This document shows, piece by piece, positions 12,879 to 20,450 of a stretch of 41,764 nucleotides of DNA. A program made the position numbers and the translations under genes. The DNA is from a virus: positions 1-41,764 of IMG/VR virus record IMGVR_UViG_3300046777_002295. One strand, written 5' to 3'. The notes beneath the pieces are model-generated. The model was given only the letters and a program-made list of their open reading frames with translations, searched no databases and had not been told where the DNA came from. Position 1 is the stretch's first letter; each line of letters begins with the position of its first letter.

Positions 12879-13333
12879 TGTCTACGGTGTACAGCGTTGG
12901 CGCAGGTATGTATACAGGCACAAGGTACTATTCGGAAAGGCGCAGTCTATTGCAGGCAGTTGAGAATATCCTGAACAGGATACACCCACACCGAGTCAGC
13001 TGGTTTAAGTTGACTCGTGACCGTAATTGGGTAAGCACTACAAGTTATTGTGTATGGGTGATGTATACTCTTGGGGATTCAGACATTGTACTGCACAAAT
13101 ATATGCAGATATTTAAGCATCGTGGTGGTGATGAATCCAATATGCCAGAGTGTTATGCTAAACATATTTACATGTACCACCAAGTGGTGAATTGCTGTGC
13201 ATGTGGGGGTGAGGGTATTGTGGACAGTATGGAGTATCATGAAGGCGATATACAGCGACGCAGGGGGTATTATCACAAGACTGAATCTGTATGTAATGAA
13301 TGGGAATTATTACTTTGGAATATGAAAGGGTAG
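12878..13333 (+). CDS. hypothetical early protein
   Basis: This 151-residue protein starts at ATG 12878, overlapping the previous stop, with GGAGG upstream. Near residues 106-111 it has C-C-A-C-G-G-E-G, a possible half zinc-ribbon. The N-terminus contains repeated aromatic residues. No family is recognised. Confidence 0.6.
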   Translation: MSTVYSVGAGMYTGTRYYSERRSLLQAVENILNRIHPHRVSWFKLTRDRNWVSTTSYCVWVMYTLGDSDIVLHKYMQIFKHRGGDESNMPECYAKHIYMYHQVVNCCACGGEGIVDSMEYHEGDIQRRRGYYHKTESVCNEWELLLWNMKG

Positions 13334-13337
13334 TGCT

Positions 13338-13793
13338 ATGAGTAATGTGATGCACATCACCAAGCTGAACAAGATTATTTGGTACGTTTCTCAATACCAG
13401 TGCCTGCAGGATATGACTGACAGCTTGGTGAATACTGGCATTGTGGGCACTGATTTCGCACGTGACTGCGCTCACGAGATTTCGCACGTTTATACCGATG
13501 CGAATCTGTGTGGCGATGACAAAGAGAAAGCTGTAATCAATTACGTGGCAACACACTTTGCTCACAGCTGTATGTGTGATGACTGTGTGAATGATAATAC
13601 GTGGGCAATTGCTGATGCTGACTGGTTTCACTACACTGCCAACAGCGTACTACGCACACTTACACTGCAACACATTCAACACTTGCTTACATCACTGCAA
13701 CTGCGTGGTGATGATTATGCACACGACGTAAAAGCACTGTGGCGAATTGTGTGGATGTATGAAGTGATGCTCAAAAAGCATGAAACTGCTTGA
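13338..13793 (+). CDS. hypothetical early protein with HxCxCxxC motif
   Basis: A 151-residue, His- and Cys-rich protein. F-A-H-S-C-M-C-D-D-C near residues 73-82 aligns with the cluster in the 9948 gene product, including the preceding hydrophobic Y-V-A. This suggests a shared metal-binding module. It ends just before a strong promoter. Confidence 0.6.
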   Translation: MSNVMHITKLNKIIWYVSQYQCLQDMTDSLVNTGIVGTDFARDCAHEISHVYTDANLCGDDKEKAVINYVATHFAHSCMCDDCVNDNTWAIADADWFHYTANSVLRTLTLQHIQHLLTSLQLRGDDYAHDVKALWRIVWMYEVMLKKHETA

Positions 13794-13817
13794 CACTTTC
13801 TTTTTATGTGATACAAT
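13790..13817 (+). promoter_or_regulatory. sigma70-type promoter
   Basis: TTGACA (13790-13795), 16 bases, then TACAAT (13812-13817). The box begins inside the last codons of the 13338 gene and would start transcription about 20 bases before the 13848 start. It divides the rightward block into two units. Confidence 0.75.
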
Positions 13818-13847
13818 TACTGTGTAATCTATGATATGGAGAACGTC

Positions 13848-14453
13848 ATGCAATTACAGCTGATTCAAGAGGATTTGCAGTGGGCGCAATATGACACTGT
13901 AAATGAGAGGAATTGGTTAGATTTAAGTAGTGTGGATGGTTTGCGGTATTTGCGAAATAGCGAGTTAGCATATCGCAGGAATGCGTTAGGTAGTAAAGTA
14001 GGACACATCCTAGCATATCGTAAGCATATGGTGTATGCGAGTATGTACCGTTGGCTTCGTGTGAGCATCGTAAACGGGAAACTGTATGGTGAGCATAGTG
14101 ATAATCACATGCGAGCTTTTGGCAAGTTTCTACGGTTTGCACAGTTGGTATGGTTTGACCAAGTGGGGATGAATACTTCCCCACAGTACTGTGTGGTGTA
14201 CAATTACGGAATGCAACGCTACATTATTCCCAACAGCACGACCACTATTCCACTGTTTGGCAGTGATGGTGAGCTGGATATGCGTAAGAATAGCCGTGGG
14301 GTATACACTTTTGTGGTGTCACAGAATGGTCACCACGTGCTGATTGCACCACAAGATTTTTTACACACTGATTTTTCAGACTACAATCTCACATTGTGCG
14401 ACCGTAGCATTCAACTGATTAAGACGTGCATGATGATTGGAGGCCACCGATGA
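13848..14453 (+). CDS. hypothetical protein
   Basis: The 201-residue protein is predicted from ATG 13848, five bases after GGAGA; an ATG at 13836 overlaps that site. It contains S-E-L-A-Y-R-R-N-A-L-G-S-K-V-G, matching a segment of the 11279 gene product, followed by a beta-rich half. It is the first gene after the 13790 promoter. No function is recognised. Confidence 0.6.
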   Translation: MQLQLIQEDLQWAQYDTVNERNWLDLSSVDGLRYLRNSELAYRRNALGSKVGHILAYRKHMVYASMYRWLRVSIVNGKLYGEHSDNHMRAFGKFLRFAQLVWFDQVGMNTSPQYCVVYNYGMQRYIIPNSTTTIPLFGSDGELDMRKNSRGVYTFVVSQNGHHVLIAPQDFLHTDFSDYNLTLCDRSIQLIKTCMMIGGHR

Positions 14454-14863
14454 AGTGCGTAGTGACATGGCACAATGCGAAGCGTGAGTATACTTCGCCT
14501 GATATGGCACAGGCTAGACTGTGTTTTGGGGATTTGTGCGAAGCGATGGGATATGAGAGTGGCACACTGACTGTTACTGATGATACTACCGAAACGGTTA
14601 TTTCATTCGATGACATTACTGATGATGAATGGCAAGTCATCAGTAATGACATTTACGGGATTATCTATCAGAACATTGTATTTCTTGATGATGATGTAGA
14701 CGAATTGGAGGCGTACAAGGCACTGAATAGCACTGATGATGGTGAGCATGACTATGATGATGATTCGATTGGTGATTATTACACTGTGGATTATCGGCAT
14801 GGGTGGGATGATGAAATGGAGCTTCGTAGCGAGGCGCAATGGGAAAGGGATAACCTATCATGA
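14450..14863 (+). CDS. hypothetical acidic protein
   Basis: The 137-residue protein starts at ATG 14450 behind GGAGG and overlaps the previous gene by four bases. Its second half is very acidic (D-D-D-V-D-E-L-E, D-D-G-E-H-D-Y-D-D-D), as in DNA-mimic or protein-binding tails. No domain is recognised. Confidence 0.6.
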   Translation: MKCVVTWHNAKREYTSPDMAQARLCFGDLCEAMGYESGTLTVTDDTTETVISFDDITDDEWQVISNDIYGIIYQNIVFLDDDVDELEAYKALNSTDDGEHDYDDDSIGDYYTVDYRHGWDDEMELRSEAQWERDNLS

Positions 14864-15207
14864 ATGAACAAGACTCACAGGAATTGCAACAGATAATGAA
14901 AGACATTATCGAGCTGAATCAGCAAATTGAGTTGCTGGAATCAGATAAGAATGCACTAAAGACACAGTTACAGGAAGGGGTGAATCACTACGGTGGCAAG
15001 GTTTCCTTTTACGGTATTGGCACTGCGTACATGGTCAAAGGAAAGCCACGCATCTCATACGATGCAGGGGAAGTAGACAAACTGATTGCCACAATTATGG
15101 CGGATGGGATAGCCGACCAAGTGGCAGTGGCAAAGGCATTACTGGCTATTCGTAAGGAAACGAAGGGAAGCGATTATATGACGGTCAAGAAAGAGGTGGT
15201 AAAGTGA
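14860..15207 (+). CDS. coiled-coil protein, weakly Gp157-like
   Basis: A 115-residue protein. Residues 5-37 form a coiled coil (heptads of I/L with E/Q/K), then a beta segment G-K-V-S-F-Y-G-I-G-T and a basic C-terminus. The coiled coil followed by a beta-strand unit recalls siphovirus Gp157-type proteins, but the match is weak. Both ends overlap neighbours by four bases. Confidence 0.55.
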   Translation: MNEQDSQELQQIMKDIIELNQQIELLESDKNALKTQLQEGVNHYGGKVSFYGIGTAYMVKGKPRISYDAGEVDKLIATIMADGIADQVAVAKALLAIRKETKGSDYMTVKKEVVK

Positions 15208-15521
15208 TTCACATTCAGTGTAATCGGGATGTCCATATCGCCAACAATAATGAAATGTGTTATGCCTATCAAGGAAACAATTTTAAGGCAGGAGATAGCA
15301 TTCGGGTATGTATTTGGCAGTCACCGAAAGACACCTCCAAGCGTTGGTTTGCAGAATTGTGGCGACAAGGTATGTCGGTTTCACGATACTGGGGAAGTAT
15401 TCCAGCAATTCAGTTTTGGCTATTCACGCAGGGATTATGGGTGACCACAGAATTGCAGTACGACCGTGAGTTTGAGGTAATGGTGAATGACGTTGCAAAG
15501 GCAGGGGAAGAAGATGAATAA
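15204..15521 (+). CDS. hypothetical protein
   Basis: The 105-residue protein uses GTG as start (GTGA overlap with the previous stop). It is beta-rich and tryptophan-rich, with K-R-W-F-A-E-L-W near residue 48. No family is recognised. It overlaps the next start by eight bases. Confidence 0.6.
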   Translation: MIHIQCNRDVHIANNNEMCYAYQGNNFKAGDSIRVCIWQSPKDTSKRWFAELWRQGMSVSRYWGSIPAIQFWLFTQGLWVTTELQYDREFEVMVNDVAKAGEEDE

Positions 15522-15723
15522 GAAAACAACTGTGCCATTCAATTTGACCATGCCATATTGGGGGATTTTGATTATAGTGCGGAATCAGTTGCGAATCAAT
15601 AATCGTTGTGATGATGACATACAGTTAATGAAGCGAGCTGATAACTGTAAGAATATTGTGGATTTGATTAACTTGTGTGCGGAGTATGTAGACTTTTCTG
15701 ATATGGGAGGCAGTGATGACTAA
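15514..15723 (+). CDS. small phage protein, paralogue 1
   Basis: A 69-residue protein starting in the previous stop (ATGAATAA). The C-terminal half (about 40 residues ending in L-I-N-L-C-A-E-Y-V-D-F-S-D) resembles the product of the next gene (L-I-E-I-C-K-E-Y-V-D-F-V-N). Small proteins with this E-Y/W-V-D ending are common in actinobacterial and other siphoviruses, without known function. Confidence 0.65.
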   Translation: MNKKTTVPFNLTMPYWGILIIVRNQLRINNRCDDDIQLMKRADNCKNIVDLINLCAEYVDFSDMGGSDD

Positions 15724-15928
15724 ACCAACTGTGAATGAGAATGTGATTGGCGAGAATGCGTTTCTGATTATTGGCATGGCACGCTCGGCACTACGACGTG
15801 CTGGGAAGCATGATGAAAGCAATGAGATGTCCAATCGGTGTCTGCGAGCAGGAAGTTACGAAAATCTCATTGAGATTTGTAAGGAATATGTCGATTTCGT
15901 GAATGTGAATGGGGATGAAGATGAATAA
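15716..15928 (+). CDS. small phage protein, paralogue 2
   Basis: A 70-residue protein that starts in an eight-base overlap with the previous gene. It has the segment F-L-I-I-G-M-A-R-S-A-L-R-R-A-G and the C-terminal E-Y-V-D-F shared with the 15514 product, so the pair is a tandem duplication. It ends D-E-D-E. Confidence 0.65.
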   Translation: MTKPTVNENVIGENAFLIIGMARSALRRAGKHDESNEMSNRCLRAGSYENLIEICKEYVDFVNVNGDEDE

Positions 15929-16361
15929 GAAAGTACTGATTGCAGGGGTAGTGTTCACGTTTATGGTAATTGGTTTGATGGATAAGATGGATGACAATTC
16001 CACATCGAAACCAACACCAATTCCAACGTTTGCGCCAACAGTCACTGCTGTGCCAACACCACAGCAATGCGTAGACCAATTAAAACTGTTTGGCGATACA
16101 CTGAATGATTTGATGAATGCCACTAATCTAGACCATGTGTATATGGTGCGTGATGCGTATGACAAGGCGTATTTTGATTTGGGATGTGATACCAATCCTT
16201 ACTATGATGATATTGACTTGGCAGTACGTGTGGCGATTGCGGAATCAATGTTCACTGATAGCACTGATGCTGAATCACAGCAAAAGATGTCAGAGAAAAG
16301 TAAGCTGGCTATTGATGAGGCTTGGGGTGTATTTCTTCGATATGAAAAGGCAGGCAAGTAA
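15921..16361 (+). CDS. membrane-anchored or secreted protein with Pro/Thr linker
   Basis: The 146-residue protein starts at ATG 15921 in the previous stop. A basic N-terminus and hydrophobic residues 5-20 form a signal or anchor. Residues about 28-48 are a Pro/Thr linker (T-P-I-P-T-F-A-P-T), followed by a helical domain with two cysteines. The layout implies an exported domain held outside the membrane by a linker, unusual in the middle of a replication block. Superinfection exclusion is one possible role. Confidence 0.55.
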   Translation: MNKKVLIAGVVFTFMVIGLMDKMDDNSTSKPTPIPTFAPTVTAVPTPQQCVDQLKLFGDTLNDLMNATNLDHVYMVRDAYDKAYFDLGCDTNPYYDDIDLAVRVAIAESMFTDSTDAESQQKMSEKSKLAIDEAWGVFLRYEKAGK

Positions 16362-17104
16362 TGACGTACAATAAAAAACCACAGCAGGATACTGGTGGTG
16401 GGCGATTGCAACACTACAAGACGGTCGCCGAGCGTGTGCATGATGCAGTAGACGATATTGCATTCATCGAAATCACCGAACCAGTCATGATGACTGAAAA
16501 GGTGTCACTGTATGACAATGTAAGCGTTGACACTGTGGTGCATGAAATGAGTGAAGCCATTAGTCAACTGTTTGACACGAATGAGAAAGAAGACCGTAAG
16601 GTGGCAACAATCCTTAATAAGTTTTATCGCAAACTTGTTGAGGCACGTACCCCACATGAAACCAAGAAAATGGGATATATCCGTGCCACGGTACACTTCC
16701 ATGACGGTCGATATGCGACTGGTACAAGTAGCTTTCGCTTGGATATTACGGGGGCTTCTGCCAAAGCCACCAATCCACTAGAAGACGCTGAAACCAGTGC
16801 TGTTGGTCGTGCGATTGCGTTTCTAGGGTACAGTAGTGATAAACGGCAAGGGTACGCAATAGCCTCCCGTGAGGAAGTAGAGGAAGCTATTCGGCGACAA
16901 GAGCATGATACACCTGCACCTGAATCTGCACCTGAAAAGCCGAGTAAGCGTCAACAGTTAGAAAGTCGAATTGATGACTTACTTGCTGGTGCGAATAAGC
17001 GACAAATCAATTTGACACATCCCTACTTGGATATTCCATTTGAGGATTTGAGTGATAATGAGATTATCGAGCTTGGGAAGTATATCGCTGATAAGTTGAA
17101 GTAA
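16361..17104 (+). CDS. ERF/Rad52-like single-strand annealing protein (tentative)
   Basis: The 247-residue protein carries the segment A-E-T-S-A-V-G-R-A-I-A-F-L-G-Y near residues 143-157, preceded by a beta-rich stretch with T-G-T-S-S-F-R-L-D-I. The E-T-S-A-x-G-R-A signature is typical of ERF/Sak-type phage annealing proteins. The C-terminus is a Pro/Glu linker and a short helical domain. It would pair single strands during replication and recombination. Its place near the replication genes fits. The start overlaps the previous stop (TAATG). Confidence 0.55.
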   Translation: MTYNKKPQQDTGGGRLQHYKTVAERVHDAVDDIAFIEITEPVMMTEKVSLYDNVSVDTVVHEMSEAISQLFDTNEKEDRKVATILNKFYRKLVEARTPHETKKMGYIRATVHFHDGRYATGTSSFRLDITGASAKATNPLEDAETSAVGRAIAFLGYSSDKRQGYAIASREEVEEAIRRQEHDTPAPESAPEKPSKRQQLESRIDDLLAGANKRQINLTHPYLDIPFEDLSDNEIIELGKYIADKLK

Positions 17105-17113
17105 TGTAAATAG

Positions 17114-17141
17114 GTGTGTGGGCCAGCACTGGCCCACACAC
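17114..17141. repeat. 13-bp perfect inverted repeat before the 17153 gene
   Basis: GTGTGTGGGCCAG and CTGGCCCACACAC are separated by two bases. The right arm runs into the GGAGGG ribosome-binding site of the 17153 gene. As DNA it could bind a dimer; as RNA it would form a tight hairpin. No T-tract follows. Confidence 0.85.
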
Positions 17142-17152
17142 AGGGAGGGATT

Positions 17153-17509
17153 ATGGAAGCATTGTTTCCAAACAAGTATTTAGATTTAGCCGATGCACTA
17201 GGGAGGCTAAACGATGCTATGACGGAACGCAATAATATTAACGAAGCAATTCAACATGATTTAGTGTCGCTACAATCATACTGCAAACTGATTGGAAAGA
17301 AAGGATTTGACAAATCATCTTTACAAGCACAAAGACAACTTACCATGATGGTTATAACAATCGTTTCTATCCATCATAAGATGCAGAAATTGTCTGCGAT
17401 TCACGAAACTGAATATATTTGCGGCTCACGTACCGCAAAAATACTTGAGAGTGTTGCGGCAGAGTTGCGTAGTTATAACTTTGGAGATGATGATGTTACA
17501 GAGGATTAA
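17153..17509 (+). CDS. hypothetical helical protein
   Basis: A 118-residue, largely helical protein starting behind GGAGGG. It contains G-K-K-G-F-D-K-S-S, similar to a segment of the 12396 product. The end overlaps the start of a ribbon-helix-helix gene. Function unknown. Confidence 0.6.
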   Translation: MEALFPNKYLDLADALGRLNDAMTERNNINEAIQHDLVSLQSYCKLIGKKGFDKSSLQAQRQLTMMVITIVSIHHKMQKLSAIHETEYICGSRTAKILESVAAELRSYNFGDDDVTED

Positions 17510-17636
17510 GAGTTTCCGTATATCGGTCGAAATTGACCGTATGATGCACGAATTGTCAATCAAACTGAATGTAAGCAAAGGAGAAGTATTGCGACATGCC
17601 ATCACAACGCTCTACGAAAAACACTTCAAGCAATAA
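17493..17636 (+). CDS. ribbon-helix-helix DNA-binding protein
   Basis: A 47-residue protein from ATG 17493 (GGAG six bases upstream). The strand S-F-R-I-S-V-E-I is followed by two helices, with S-K-G-E-V-L-R-H at the usual position of the second-helix N-cap. This is a minimal CopG/Arc-type dimer subunit, a likely repressor. Two further in-frame ATGs lie just upstream. It overlaps the 17596 gene and may bind the hub or local hairpins. Confidence 0.65.
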   Translation: MLQRIKSFRISVEIDRMMHELSIKLNVSKGEVLRHAITTLYEKHFKQ

Positions 17637-17922
17637 TCCAACGGTACTTATGAGTACCGCACTGCCACCAGCACTGTATAAAGTGGTGTACGGACGTTCG
17701 GTATCGCAGATGATAAGCGTATCAGACATTATGCGAACATCATTAGACAAGTGGCTTGATGAAGGTGCGCCAAAGTACGCTGTGGCAGATGAGAAGTTTA
17801 AGCATCATGTAGGTGCATACATTCCCGAAGATTTGTATATTCGTCTGCGTAATCTTGCCAAGCGACGTGGTATGTCTATGTCGTTGTGTCTGCGAATGGC
17901 TATTGCATATTGCAATCAGTAA
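17596..17922 (+). CDS. tandem ribbon-helix-helix protein
   Basis: The 108-residue protein appears to contain two RHH units: residues about 18-52 (T-A-L-P-P-A-L-Y-K followed by S-V-S-D-I-M-R-T-S-L) and about 72-106 (V-G-A-Y-I-P-E-D-L-Y followed by S-M-S-L-C-L-R-M-A-I). The second is a good match; the first is less clear. Two units in one chain would give a pseudo-dimer, or a tetravalent dimer. It overlaps the single-unit RHH gene by 41 bp. It is a likely regulator of phage genes. Confidence 0.6.
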   Translation: MPSQRSTKNTSSNNPTVLMSTALPPALYKVVYGRSVSQMISVSDIMRTSLDKWLDEGAPKYAVADEKFKHHVGAYIPEDLYIRLRNLAKRRGMSMSLCLRMAIAYCNQ

Positions 17923-17928
17923 TGTTAG

Positions 17929-17959
17929 GTGGCGGTGAGTGGGAGAATCTCACCGCCAC
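17929..17959 (+). terminator. GC-rich hairpin terminator candidate
   Basis: GTGGCGGTGAG pairs with CTCACCGCCAC around a nine-base loop, followed by TTAAATTGTATCATTT. It separates the RHH genes from the replication genes. The tail is not a pure T-run, so attenuation is as likely as full termination. Confidence 0.55.
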
Positions 17960-17985
17960 TTAAATTGTATCATTTAGGGGCACGT

Positions 17986-18702
17986 ATGTATACAAAAATA
18001 CCAAATGCAGTCTTTGATGTGTTGCCTGAATTGTCAGGAACGCAAACCAAAGTACTGTTAGCAATCTATCGGGCAACTGCTGGGTGGCAACGTGAAACTG
18101 CATCATTGTCACTTTCTACACTCGCCAAGATGACGGGTGCATCAGTGCGCCAAATCAGTGATGCACTGTGTCAACTGGAATCACGCAAACTGATAGAGCG
18201 TGTGTATAGCACTACTGGATTTGTGTATCGAACATTTTGTAATGCTGAAACTGTTGCAGAAACTGCTATAGAGGAAACTGCTATAGAAAAAACTGCAACA
18301 AAAGTATTGCAAAAATTGCCAACAAATAAAGAAAGGAAAGAAAGTAATACTACTGTATCTAACGATACAGTACGTAAGCGAAAGCCACGCACCAAACGTG
18401 AAACCGAGGCGGTCGAAACCGAACGCACACCATTGTCTATCTATCGGCACTACCACCGTTTACAAGTGCCTATTGCAATTCGTGATATGGTGTCACAGAT
18501 AACTGATTTAGACAAATGGGAAGCGATATGCAAGGAATGGATAGCACGGGGATATAAGCCTGGGAATGTACAAGCATGTATGCAAGTCTACGAGAAAGGA
18601 TGGAATACTAATGACAAACGACGAAAAACGCAACGAGGGGATGTTCAGCGGGAACAGCGTGAATCTAAACTGGAACAGTACTTTGCCGAATACCAGCTAT
18701 AA
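17986..18702 (+). CDS. replication initiator, lambda O/DnaD-like winged helix
   Basis: The 238-residue protein starts at ATG 17986 after AGGGG. Residues 1-65 (K-I-P-N-A-V-F-D..., L-S-G-T-Q-T-K-V-L-L, then S-L-S-T-L-A and a recognition helix) match the N-terminal winged helix of phage replication protein O. A repetitive linker (E-T-A-I-E-E-T-A-I-E-K-T-A) and a basic stretch lead to a C-terminal helical domain. It should bind the phage origin and recruit the loader encoded next. The genes overlap by 92 bp. Confidence 0.75.
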   Translation: MYTKIPNAVFDVLPELSGTQTKVLLAIYRATAGWQRETASLSLSTLAKMTGASVRQISDALCQLESRKLIERVYSTTGFVYRTFCNAETVAETAIEETAIEKTATKVLQKLPTNKERKESNTTVSNDTVRKRKPRTKRETEAVETERTPLSIYRHYHRLQVPIAIRDMVSQITDLDKWEAICKEWIARGYKPGNVQACMQVYEKGWNTNDKRRKTQRGDVQREQRESKLEQYFAEYQL

Positions 18703-19549
18703 GACACCATTGCAGGAAATTGGCATTGTACGTGAGGGTATGACTGGTCGTGAGGTATATGAGGCCTCAAAAGCGTATTGGGCTGATTTCTATGCTAATC
18801 GTGCGGTGCGACGTACTATGAAGTACACATCAAAGCCACTAGTTGCTGGGTGTAACTGTGATGGTGCTGGATGGTACTACCTTGACGTTGTTCCATCTGA
18901 CTATCGATACAAGGTGCTTCAGCGGTGTGAATGCACTGCAAATCGAAATGGTGAAGCATTTCGTCAAGCACTACAAGCATTTTCTGAAGACACATTTGAT
19001 ACGTTTGATGTGAATCGACCAGTTTCTGATTACAAAATTGGCACACATAACGTTCCTGCTGACTATCAGAAAAAGTCTATCATGAAAGCCTATACACAAC
19101 TGTCGAATGATGATTTCGCCAACAAGATGAGTTACTACGTGTGGGGGAATGTAGGCAGTGGCAAATCACATTTGGCGAGAGCGTGGGCTATTCGATTTGC
19201 TGATATGGGATATTCAGTAGTGTACCGTCATATGCCTACGCTGGTAGATGAAATGCGTACTTCGGTGAAGAATAATGGTGTCGATATTCTTGTTGACAAA
19301 CTGATTAACTGTGATATATTGGTTATTGACGACATCGGAGCTGAAGAAGACCAATCTGACTGGGTACGTGGTCGATTTCTTCGTATCGTTGATGGGAGAA
19401 ACGGTAAGAAGACGGTATATACCAGCAATATTGAACCAAGTGATTTGTACAATCGCATGGATGAACGTGTTGCCGACCGAATTAACCAGTGCCAGCGATT
19501 ATGGCTTCCGTTGCAATCGTATCGTAGTATTCTTCGTGAAAGAAAGTAG
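18611..19549 (+). CDS. DnaC/DnaI-like AAA+ helicase loader
   Basis: The 312-residue ATPase has Walker A G-N-V-G-S-G-K-S near 179-186 and Walker B D-I-L-V-I-D-D-I near 235-242. Cysteines C81-N-C83 and C106-E-C108 form a zinc-binding N-terminal region, as in DnaI. It should load the replicative helicase onto the origin opened by the O-like protein. No phage helicase is recognised, so the host helicase is the likely client. The start at 18611 lies within the upstream gene. Confidence 0.8.
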   Translation: MTNDEKRNEGMFSGNSVNLNWNSTLPNTSYKTPLQEIGIVREGMTGREVYEASKAYWADFYANRAVRRTMKYTSKPLVAGCNCDGAGWYYLDVVPSDYRYKVLQRCECTANRNGEAFRQALQAFSEDTFDTFDVNRPVSDYKIGTHNVPADYQKKSIMKAYTQLSNDDFANKMSYYVWGNVGSGKSHLARAWAIRFADMGYSVVYRHMPTLVDEMRTSVKNNGVDILVDKLINCDILVIDDIGAEEDQSDWVRGRFLRIVDGRNGKKTVYTSNIEPSDLYNRMDERVADRINQCQRLWLPLQSYRSILRERK

Positions 19550-19557
19550 GGAGTATC

Positions 19558-19818
19558 ATGGGAGATGATGCAAACGAGCGTAAGAAACGCAAGTCTAAGG
19601 AAGAGTATCGTAGTATTGTGCGACATCACACTGCATCAAAATCGTCGCTGACCATGTACTACGATAAGAAAACAATGATGTATACCATCTATGCACAGTA
19701 TCACTCTGATAACAAGCAAGGTGAGAAGCGAGTAGGGTATCCATTATTGTGGTGGTGGGGGCAGGATGGGAAAATTGCGAATGAACGTTTTCATACATTT
19801 TGCAGGGAGTTGGGATAA
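19558..19818 (+). CDS. hypothetical basic protein
   Basis: An 86-residue protein behind AGGGAG. It begins with a lysine/arginine-rich helix (E-R-K-K-R-K-S-K-E-E) and has L-L-W-W-W-G near residue 62. No family is recognised. The stop overlaps the next start (TAATG). Confidence 0.6.
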   Translation: MGDDANERKKRKSKEEYRSIVRHHTASKSSLTMYYDKKTMMYTIYAQYHSDNKQGEKRVGYPLLWWWGQDGKIANERFHTFCRELG

Positions 19819-20450
19819 TGATTATCAAATCACTAACTATCTTCAACAATATCACGATTGACTTCGATGTGGTGCGATATTATCCAAACCACTTTTTATT
19901 ACAAACATCCAAGTTTGTATATCAAAACAGAAGTTTCCAAGTTGATTTTGTCATATATGAAGAAAAAATTACCATTGCGGTGAATGAGATGATTGTATTA
20001 GACAATACGTCATACCACAAATGGTATAGTTTCGGAAATAAATCATATGACACAACTGACTTTAACGCACTTGTCACTCTGGCCGTTGCCAAACAACTAT
20101 CTGGCAATATGTTTGAGATGATGACAAATTACAAGGAATTACTAGGAACACACAATAAGACAAATAAGTTTGCATGGCAGTTTGTTGAATACATTGATAC
20201 ATTTGTTGGAAGCATTCTTGGAGGCATGATTGTGCAACGAAAACTTGCTGACAATAGTGGCTATCAACTGTATTTTATGATTAAAAGTGATATAATACGC
20301 CAATCACCGTGGCAATTAACACCATTTACTCATAGTGATGTAGGATTGTTTATTAACAACATGGCATCAGTAGAAGATTTTGTGTACATATCTGACAAAG
20401 ATGAAGATGATGAGGATGAAGATGATGAGGATGAAGACTATGACTACTAA
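19818..20450 (+). CDS. hypothetical protein with acidic repeat tail
   Basis: A 210-residue protein from ATG 19818. The body is beta-rich with hydrophobic segments and the last 18 residues are almost all Asp and Glu (D-E-D-D-E-D-E-D-D). The tail is encoded by a GATGAGGAT repeat, prone to slippage. Acidic tails occur in SSB-like proteins as partner-binding peptides, but no OB fold is evident. Confidence 0.6.
   Translation: MIIKSLTIFNNITIDFDVVRYYPNHFLLQTSKFVYQNRSFQVDFVIYEEKITIAVNEMIVLDNTSYHKWYSFGNKSYDTTDFNALVTLAVAKQLSGNMFEMMTNYKELLGTHNKTNKFAWQFVEYIDTFVGSILGGMIVQRKLADNSGYQLYFMIKSDIIRQSPWQLTPFTHSDVGLFINNMASVEDFVYISDKDEDDEDEDDEDEDYDY

Noticed and set aside
17493-17922. Toxin-antitoxin module from the ribbon-helix-helix genes
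   Set aside because: Neither gene has a toxin-type partner; both are RHH-like, which fits regulators better.
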